Source: Actinomycetaceae bacterium TAE3-ERU4 (GTDB lineage Bacteria; Actinomycetota; Actinomycetes; Actinomycetales; Actinomycetaceae). Taken from it: a DNA stretch of 64,000 bases. The stretch covers positions 248,001 through 312,000 of the forward strand of contig JAHUUJ010000001.1 of assembly GCA_019218365.1 (NCBI GenBank), written 5' to 3'. The translations under genes and the position numbers were made by a program. Under the pieces are notes generated by a model. It did no database searches. It saw only the letters and a list, made by a program, of their open reading frames with translations, and was not told where the DNA came from. Below, piece after piece: positions 43,972 through 51,500 of the stretch (position 1 is the stretch's first letter; every line of letters begins with the position of its first letter).

Positions 43972-44790
43972 ATGATTGGAATTGTTGTAGTTTCACACTC
44001 TGCACCCCTAGCGCAGGAATCTGTGAACCTCGTTTCCGAAATGTTAGGCGGACAGAAACTTAACCTCTTATGTGCCGCAGGAGCTGAGGGCGGCACTACC
44101 TTTGGAACAGACGCAGCTTTGATTAGCCAAAAGATAGAAGAAGCCGATACCGGAGACGGAGTCCTCGTCCTAGTTGATTTGGGTTCTGCCCTAATGTCTA
44201 CAGAAATGGCGTGTGAGTTCCTTGACCCTGAATTGGCACAACGAGTTAAAGTTAGTCCTGCTCCCCTCATTGAAGGATTAACTGCCGCGGCGGTTGCCGC
44301 TGTCGGCGGCGCTGACTTAATTCGTGCTGCCAAAGCCGCTGATGAAGCATATAGTGCGAAACGACGAGATGTGCTTGCGCTTGGGCAGTGGTGTGCGGCA
44401 GTAGATAATACCGACTGCTCTCCCAACGCTGATACCTCCAATGGGGCAAATAAAGCAGAGCTTAAAGATTCCAGTGTTTTAGCTGAGAAATTTCTCCCCG
44501 CAGAAGATGACTCGATAACGGCAGAAATTATCGTTAATGATCCAGATGGTCTGCACGCCCGACCGGCTTCTTTACTGGCTGCCACTTTAGGTAAGTTCGA
44601 TGCAGAAATATATGCAAGTGTACCCGGCGAGGAAGAAGACGGCGTAGATGCAACCTCGTTAATGCAGCTTATGGGGCTGGGAATTAAGGGCGGTCAAACC
44701 GTTGCTTTACGAGCTTGCGGTGAACAGGCGCAGGAGGCTTTGGACGCGGCAAGAGACTTGGCGGAACGGGATTTTCAGCTAGAAAACTAA
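43972..44790 (+). CDS. dhaM: PTS-dependent DHA phosphotransferase, DhaM
   Basis: The 272-residue protein joins an EIIA(Man)-like domain (residues 1-130; active His9 in VVVSHSAPLAQ) to an HPr-like domain (185-268; His195 in DGLHARPAS). It passes phosphate from PEP, enzyme I and HPr to ADP on DhaL. The third, EI-like domain of the E. coli form is absent, as in other Gram-positive types; its own HPr domain may take its place. Confidence 0.93.
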   Translation: MIGIVVVSHSAPLAQESVNLVSEMLGGQKLNLLCAAGAEGGTTFGTDAALISQKIEEADTGDGVLVLVDLGSALMSTEMACEFLDPELAQRVKVSPAPLIEGLTAAAVAAVGGADLIRAAKAADEAYSAKRRDVLALGQWCAAVDNTDCSPNADTSNGANKAELKDSSVLAEKFLPAEDDSITAEIIVNDPDGLHARPASLLAATLGKFDAEIYASVPGEEEDGVDATSLMQLMGLGIKGGQTVALRACGEQAQEALDAARDLAERDFQLEN

Positions 44791-44815
44791 TCTAGAAACA
44801 AAGAATCTAAAACTG

Positions 44816-44855
44816 AAAACCGGCGCGGATATTTTATAGCCACGCCGGTTTTTCT
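44816..44855 (+). terminator. Rho-independent terminator after dhaM
   Basis: AAAACCGGCG pairs with CGCCGGTTTT, with a short inner stem, and ends in TTTTTCTTTG. The gene on the other strand stops at 44864, so it may also serve that transcript. Confidence 0.8.
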
Positions 44856-44863
44856 TTGTGCTA

Positions 44864-46180
44864 TTAGCGCTCGGACAGTTCTAGTAGCTTGGATAAAATC
44901 GCATCCCCATCAACCCCGATTCCAGAGTGCTGGTAAACGTTGGTGATGTAGGGTTCCAAGCCAATAGTTTTTGCGGTTTCTAGCGATGGTTCAAGAGGAA
45001 CGAAAATGTCATCGTAGTAAATCGCGGCAGCGCCAGGAATATCAATTCCGCGCAGCACTTCCGGACGGTACAGTACTGGCCAGTCAGTTTCTTTCGCGAG
45101 GAGATTCGCCAGTTCTTCCAGCGGAGCGAGTGCCGGGTCTTCCTGGAATTGCCAGGGGTAGATGTGTTCGCCTGTCAGGTAGTAGGGGGAATTTTTATCG
45201 AGAGGGTTAGCGTCCTCGGCGAAACCTTCTACCTGCGCGCGCATACGGTGTGCGGCCCAGTTGGTTGGTTGCCCTTCTAGAGCAGGAGTTGCCCCGGCGT
45301 AGATGGTTTCGTGCATTAGACCGTAAAGTGGGCCCGAGCCGTAAGAAAGTTGCGGTGCGATAGTTTCGATAAAACCATTATCAAGGCGGCGTTTTCCACC
45401 GCGCATCACGAAGGGAGCTTCGAAAATGTAATGGAGGGCTTCATATCCTCCATCGCGTCCAAGGTTAATTCCTAACATGCGTAGACGACGTGAGGTAAGC
45501 CGTTCACCTGTAGGGAGAGTTTCTTCCGTATTTTCAAGGTGATCACAAATCTCACGGATAGTGATTTCGTCTTCGGGGAATCGCTTGTAGTATTCACGAT
45601 GCCGTTTGGCGACTTTCCCGTAAGTTATTTTGTATAGTTCGTCAGCGCTCATGTCGAGGGCGGGAGTGCCACCGGTGTAGAGAACACGATTTAGTGCTTC
45701 AGGATAGTGGCTAAGGTAGGCGGTAATACAGAAACCACCATAGGATTGGCCGAATGCTGCCCAGGGCTTTCCCCCGGTAATTTCTTGCCGGAAAGCTTCG
45801 GCGTCGGCAACGATTTGGTCAGCGCGTAAGAGTTTCGCGTACTGTAGCTGGGTTTGGGTATCGCCAAGGTCAGTAATGGTGTGTGCGTCCATGCGGGTGG
45901 AACGTCCGACACCGCGTTGTTCGAGAAGGACGACCCGGTATTCTTTTAGGAGTCTGCCGAGCCAGCCCGAGTTGGGGTTGATTGGTTTGGGGCAGGCTCC
46001 TCCGGGGCCGCCTTGGAAGAAAACTAGGTGGGGAAAGTTTTCGCCACCTTTAGGTATTATTTGGCGGGCAAATACTTTAAGGTTCCCGAGAGGTCCGGAA
46101 GGGTTGTTGTGGTCCCAAGGGAGTTCCATTGTGTGATCATGAATGGTAAAAGTTCCGATTTTCCAGGTCTTTGTTTGCAT
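44864..46180 (-). CDS. Proline iminopeptidase-type alpha/beta hydrolase
   Basis: The 438-residue protein has the oxyanion-hole motif FFQGGPGG, RGVGRSTRMD, and the nucleophile elbow AFGQSYGGFC, all as in S33 prolyl aminopeptidases. The catalytic Asp is probably in YYDDIFVPLE and the His in VYQHSGIG near the C-terminus. It would release N-terminal proline from peptides. It lies 69 bp past the last immunity-like gene but is probably an independent cytosolic gene. Confidence 0.9.
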   Translation of the reverse strand: MQTKTWKIGTFTIHDHTMELPWDHNNPSGPLGNLKVFARQIIPKGGENFPHLVFFQGGPGGACPKPINPNSGWLGRLLKEYRVVLLEQRGVGRSTRMDAHTITDLGDTQTQLQYAKLLRADQIVADAEAFRQEITGGKPWAAFGQSYGGFCITAYLSHYPEALNRVLYTGGTPALDMSADELYKITYGKVAKRHREYYKRFPEDEITIREICDHLENTEETLPTGERLTSRRLRMLGINLGRDGGYEALHYIFEAPFVMRGGKRRLDNGFIETIAPQLSYGSGPLYGLMHETIYAGATPALEGQPTNWAAHRMRAQVEGFAEDANPLDKNSPYYLTGEHIYPWQFQEDPALAPLEELANLLAKETDWPVLYRPEVLRGIDIPGAAAIYYDDIFVPLEPSLETAKTIGLEPYITNVYQHSGIGVDGDAILSKLLELSER

Positions 46181-46249
46181 ATGGAATATTTTAGTGGAAA
46201 TTTTCGCAGTTTTAATTACCCGAGGCTAAAGCCTATTTCCGGGATAAAT

Positions 46250-46801
46250 TCACCAGAGTCTTAGCTGAGTATCCACAATAGAAGGCTTACGTGGCTTACC
46301 ATAACGCACCGCCCCAGCACGAACATTAGGAATCTCCAAATAAACACAATTCAAACGCAACTTACGACCAGACCGATCCCAAATAAAAAACTGCCGATCA
46401 GCAAACCCAAAAAACTCAATCTCACAATGAGGAATCACCCGCTTACGACCAAACGTACCCGAATAAACCAAACAATCCTCACCATCAATCACAAACTTAA
46501 AAACCGACTCACACAAAGCCACCACACCAAAAAACAGACAAACAACCGCACCAAGGGAAGCAACAATCATGCCCGGAACCCGATCATGAATATCACTAAA
46601 AAACAAATAAAAGAAAATCGCAACTAGTACCAGCCCACATATTGATAAAAGGTATCCGCCGATCACGGTTTTGCGTGGAATACGCTGAATCTTCACCCCA
46701 TCAGCAGTATAAGAAACCCGCGCCTTAAACTTAGAACGCATCCCCAAAAAAGTAACAACACAAACAAAAACCGCAACAAAAACATGCAACACAAAAATCA
46801 C
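46250..46801 (-). CDS. Immunity-candidate membrane protein, copy 4
   Basis: The fourth and last copy in transcript order of a 183-residue protein: an N-terminal helix (residues 1-20), two further helices (about 48-70 and 80-103), and a soluble C-terminal domain that is almost identical in all copies (FVIDGEDCLVYSGTFGRKRV, ending PSIVDTQLRLW). Its GTG start overlaps the TGA of copy 3 as GTGA, implying translational coupling. Membrane segments differ from the other copies. Position after the Rhs toxin is the main reason to call it immunity. Confidence 0.6.
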   Translation of the reverse strand: MIFVLHVFVAVFVCVVTFLGMRSKFKARVSYTADGVKIQRIPRKTVIGGYLLSICGLVLVAIFFYLFFSDIHDRVPGMIVASLGAVVCLFFGVVALCESVFKFVIDGEDCLVYSGTFGRKRVIPHCEIEFFGFADRQFFIWDRSGRKLRLNCVYLEIPNVRAGAVRYGKPRKPSIVDTQLRLW

Positions 46802-47352
46802 CAGAGTCTCAGCTGAGTATCCACAATAGAAGGCTTACGCGGCTTACCATAACGCACCGCCCCAGCCCGAAGATTAGGAATCTCCAAATAAACACAATTC
46901 AAACGCAACTTACGACCAGACCGATCCCAAATAAAAAACTGCCGATCAGCAAACCCAAAAAACTCAATCTCACAATGAGGAATCACCCGCTTACGACCAA
47001 ACGTACCCGAATAAACCAAACAATCCTCACCATCAATCACAAACTTAAAAACCGACTCACACAAAATCACCACAGCATAAAACAACGCAGCACAAGCACC
47101 GAGGGAAGTAACAATCATGCCCGGAACCCGATCATGAATATCACTAAAAAACAAATAAAAGAAAAACGCAACCATTGCCAACCCGCCTAGTAAGAAGAAG
47201 TATCCGCCGATTACGGTTTTACGTGGAATACGCTGAATCTTCACCCCATCAGCACTATAAGAAACACGCGCCTTAAACTTAGAACGCATCCCCAAAAAAG
47301 TAATAACACAAACAAAAACCGCACCCAAAACATGCGACATAAAAATCACCAT
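46798..47352 (-). CDS. Immunity-candidate membrane protein, copy 3
   Basis: The 184-residue paralogue starts with ATG (MVIFMSHVLG). The second hydrophobic segment (YFFLLGGLAMVAFFFYLFF) is its own; the third (TSLGACAALFYAVVILCE) is shared with copy 2. In the C-terminal domain it differs by a single residue (EIPNLRAG instead of EIPNVRAG). A 41-bp spacer, identical to the one between copies 2 and 1, precedes it. Confidence 0.6.
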   Translation of the reverse strand: MVIFMSHVLGAVFVCVITFLGMRSKFKARVSYSADGVKIQRIPRKTVIGGYFFLLGGLAMVAFFFYLFFSDIHDRVPGMIVTSLGACAALFYAVVILCESVFKFVIDGEDCLVYSGTFGRKRVIPHCEIEFFGFADRQFFIWDRSGRKLRLNCVYLEIPNLRAGAVRYGKPRKPSIVDTQLRLW

Positions 47353-47393
47353 TCCATGTTCTTATCTACTTATTTAGAAATGGTAAACAACAT

Positions 47394-47948
47394 TCACCAA
47401 AGTCTTAGCTGAGTATCCACAATAGAAGGCTTACGCGGCTTACCATAACGCACCGCCCCAGCACGAACATTAGGAATCTCCAAATAAACACAATTCAAAC
47501 GCAACTTACGACCAGACCGATCCCAAATAAAAAACTGCCGATCAGCAAACCCAAAAAACTCAATCTCACAATGAGGAATCACCCGCTTACGACCAAACGT
47601 ACCCGAATAAACCAAACAATCCTCACCATCAATCACAAACTTAAAAACCGACTCACACAAAATCACCACAGCATAAAACAACGCAGCACAAGCACCGAGG
47701 GAAGTAACAATCATGCCCGGAACCCGATCATGAATATCACTAAAAAACAAATAAAAGAAAATCGATACTAGCACCAGCCCACACATTAAGCAAATGTATC
47801 CGCCGATTACGGTTTTACGTGGAATACGCTGAATCTTCGCCCCATCAGCACTATAAGAAACACGCGCCTTAAACTTAGAACGCATCCCCAAAAAAGTAAT
47901 AACACAAACAAAAACCGCACCCAAAACATGCGACATAAAAATCACCAT
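47394..47948 (-). CDS. Immunity-candidate membrane protein, copy 2
   Basis: The 184-residue paralogue begins MVIFMSHVLG like copy 3, but has its own second segment (YICLMCGLVLVSIFFYLFF), which resembles that of copy 4, and the third segment of copy 3. DGAKIQRIPR carries an Ala where the others have Val. The mix shows recombination among copies. Confidence 0.6.
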   Translation of the reverse strand: MVIFMSHVLGAVFVCVITFLGMRSKFKARVSYSADGAKIQRIPRKTVIGGYICLMCGLVLVSIFFYLFFSDIHDRVPGMIVTSLGACAALFYAVVILCESVFKFVIDGEDCLVYSGTFGRKRVIPHCEIEFFGFADRQFFIWDRSGRKLRLNCVYLEIPNVRAGAVRYGKPRKPSIVDTQLRLW

Positions 47949-47989
47949 TCCATGTTCTTATCTACTTATTTAGAAATGGTAAACAACAT

Positions 47990-48541
47990 TCACCAAAGTC
48001 TTAGCTGAGTATCCACAATAGAAGGCTTACGCGGCTTACCATAACGCACCGCCCCAGCACGAACATTAGGAATCTCCAAATAAACACAATTCAAACGCAA
48101 CTTACGACCAGACCGATCCCAAATAAAAAACTGCCGATCAGCAAAACCAAAAAACTCAATCTCACAATGAGGAATCACCCGCTTACGCCCAAACGTACCC
48201 GAATAAACCAAACAATCCTCACCATCAATCACAAACTTAAAAACCGACTCACACAAAGCCACCACACCAAAAAACAGACAAACAACCGCACCAAAAGAAG
48301 CAATTAGCATAGCCACAAGCCAGTCTTGGATACCGCTAAAAAAGAAATGAACAGCATAACCAACCATCGCCAATCCACATATTGACAAAATGTATCCGCC
48401 GATTACGGTTTTACGTGGAATACGCTGAATCTTCACCCCATCAGCACTATAAGAAACACGCGCCTTAAACTTAGAACGCATCCCAAAATAAGTAACAACA
48501 CAAACAAAAACCGCACCCAAAACATGCAACACAAAAATCAC
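47990..48541 (-). CDS. Immunity-candidate membrane protein, copy 1
   Basis: The 183-residue copy closest to the Rhs toxin gene, starting 23 bp after its stop with a GTG. The middle is the most divergent of the four (LAMVGYAVHFFFSGIQDWLV), while the third segment (FGAVVCLFFGVVALCE) matches copy 4 and the C-terminal domain is shared. Polymorphic toxin loci place the cognate immunity gene first after the toxin, so this copy is the best partner for the present tip. Confidence 0.62.
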   Translation of the reverse strand: MIFVLHVLGAVFVCVVTYFGMRSKFKARVSYSADGVKIQRIPRKTVIGGYILSICGLAMVGYAVHFFFSGIQDWLVAMLIASFGAVVCLFFGVVALCESVFKFVIDGEDCLVYSGTFGRKRVIPHCEIEFFGFADRQFFIWDRSGRKLRLNCVYLEIPNVRAGAVRYGKPRKPSIVDTQLRLW

Positions 48542-48564
48542 CCTTCTAGGACAAAATACTAAAG

Positions 48565-51500
48565 CTATTTTTCCAAGCGTCGATCAACGACTTTTTCACT
48601 ACTGGCACCATCTACCCCAATGTGCTGTTCTACCGTGATTGAAGTATGCTCCCCAGCAGAAGTCATTCCCTTATATTCGGTGGTGACAATTTTTTCCCCA
48701 GAATCAAGCACTAGTTCATCAAGCTGATAAGAGTCCCCAAACCTACGTGTATCTCTATCAATTCTCATAGTACGACGTGGCCCGTATTCGGGAGAGTACT
48801 TATCTTGGCTCAAGTATTCCGAATAGGTATACCTCAAGTCCATGTGCTTGTCGTATAATTCTTTACTCTGGCTAGTAAGGGCACTCCTAAATCCACCTGC
48901 AACAGAAGATTCCGCAAATCCAGAAACGCTAAATTTATCTCGTTGCCCAGTCAGATATTCGGCAGTATATTGCGTTCCATCTTGAACGGCTCCCTCAGTA
49001 AAGCTACTAACCGCAGCACTTAGCGGATTACTGTGATATTTAAGGCGAATATGCTGTCCTAGTTTCGCAGAGCCATACCCACCAAAGGATCCAGATAACA
49101 GTCCGCTTCCCATCCCAGTGGCAAGTTTAGAGCCGCTAAAACCACGCCCGTGCACAAGGTCATCGGCCGTATCTCTAGCACCTTCTATGACACTGCCAGT
49201 AGTATTCTCAAACATTTCGCGACTTAGCGTACCAAAACCTTTATTCGTGGCAAACTGGCCGACTCCGCCCATAGCGGCACCTGAAATTCCACCGATAGCT
49301 GCATCAAGCGCCACCGTTTTCCAATCAACCGTTCCGGTACCTAATTTTTGACTCAAAATGCTAAAACCAGTATTGGTAAGAGCACCAGCAAGGGCAAGTC
49401 CAATAATTGGACCGCCTGGAACTAGAAAAGAAGCGACTATACCAGCAGTAAGAAACAGCGCTCCAAATACAGTTTCCCCCGAAAGAATATTATCCTTGTT
49501 TCTCTCCCAGAAGCTCCCACCCCAGTTTTGAGCCTTCAGCTGCGCGTCAGTAACTGGCCTAGTACCCAACGGGTCAGAAAGGTTAAGTGGATTATTGCCA
49601 AGATAGTTATAAGGATTAGCCTCCCACATTGACCCGCTAAGAGCCTCAAGCGGATCTCGGGACAAGAACCCCACACTAGAAGGATCGTAAACTCGTACGC
49701 CCATCCACTGTAAACCAGAAATACCGATCCCACCGTTAGGGTTAATTTCAACTCCTGCAGGCATTCCCGGTAAATTAACTCCCGGTGTAGGCGCATACGG
49801 ATTCAACAAATCCCCACCCAAGCTAAACAAACGTGAAATCTCTCCACCAGAAGCTTGCATCACCAAACTATCAGGAAGCTGAACAATTCCTTTACCGGCA
49901 AAAGAATCCAAAGAAGGCAAGGGAGAAGCGAAATCCCAAGTCAGCGACATTCCACCAACATCTGTTAGTTCGCCTAAACCATTTATCCAAGTATCAACTC
50001 GAACAGATTTACCTTGCTCAACATTCTCAACACCTTTAAGCCATCCACGCTCATCCCAAGAATAAGAACGCTTAGATGAATAAGAGCCACTCCATTCTTC
50101 CGAAGCCCGACGCCCGACCAAATCATACGTGTACTCAACCTGCCGCCCATCAGATATCTTCTGAGAACGCAACTGTCCACCCGCATCATAAACAAAGTCG
50201 GTAGAAATACCACCAACACGCGAAGTAATTAGGCGACCGGAGGTCTCATAAACCCAATTTGATTCATGGCCATCATCGGAAACTGCCCGTACTAAATCAT
50301 TAGCGTCATCATATTCATAACAAACGGCACCGGAAGAGCTTTCAACCCGAACTACCCTTCCCCAAATATCACGCTCTACCCTGCTGGAAGAAACCTGTCC
50401 GAACCCGCGTAAGGTCTGTTCAACTAACCATCCACCGGCATAAACTCCCTCATAAGATTCCCCAGCAAAGGAATAGGAAGTCAAATTCCCATCAGGGTCA
50501 TACCCAAAATCAACTTCCCCTACCAGTTCATTCGAAAGACGAATAACCCGTCCTAAACTGTCACGTTGATACTCTGTACGCACACCCTCGGCGGAAACAT
50601 AAGCAGTTCTTAAAGCGTCGCCGTCATACTCCCAAGAAGTAGACCAAGCCTTTCCTTCATCTTCGGTACGACGCAAAACCAGATGACCTAAACGGTCGTA
50701 GGTTAATTCGTGAACAGTTGGATTAAGCGCACCCGGACGAGTGTGATCAACCAGTTTCACCTGTCGCTTTACCAAATCACGCTCATAACGAGTTAGTAAA
50801 CGTCCATCTGCATGAACCTCAGAAAGCTCACCATTAACGTCATATTCAAAGGACAAACAAATCCCATCTGCACCGGTCTGTGTTATCTGACGCCCTGCTA
50901 AATCATAAGTTGCCGACGTAACCCGACCTAAAGAATCGGTATAGGAAATAACCTGCCCGACTTCGTTGTAAGCCCAACGGCTCACACCGCCAGCGGCATC
51001 ACGCAAAGCCACCAAATTACCGCGAGAATCGTATTCATACGATGTTTGGCCACCCAAACCATTAACAGCCTTAATCAAATAACCAGCTGCATCATACTTA
51101 AAATGACGTACCCCAGTAAGCAAATCACGTGAATAAATCAATCTGCCACAACGGTCATATTTAAAAATACTTACGCCCTGTCCAGGTATCTCAGATCGCA
51201 CTAAACGTGAACATGAGTCGTACTCATAAGTAGCTTCCTCGCCTGAGGCAAAAACCTTGGAAACTAAACGTAAATCAGCATCGTATCTATAAAACTCACG
51301 ATCTTTGGAAGGTAGCTCTACTGACTCCAACAACCCGCAGGAATTATAGGAATAAGAAGTTACCCTACCTTCGGGACTAACCTGTTGGATAAGACGCCCC
51401 GCTAAATCACGGCGCAAAAGGGTCAAACCTGCGTTGGCGTCCAAAACTTCAACAACGTTACCGGCAGCATCATAGGTAAGAACTGATTCCGTACCGGAAA

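Larger units (their letters stand above)
46250..48541. repeat. Four ~0.55-0.6-kb tandem gene repeats
   Basis: Four head-to-tail copies with long stretches of near identity, strongest over the last ~330 bases of each gene. Spacers between copies 1/2 and 2/3 are the same 41 bases, and the spacer is lost between copies 3 and 4. Conserved 3' halves and variable middle parts point to unequal crossing-over and gene conversion. Confidence 0.9.

Noticed and set aside
46427-47771. Repeated 66-71-codon plus-strand frames in the immunity array
   Set aside because: They are identical antisense shadows of the conserved C-terminal domain of the four paralogues.
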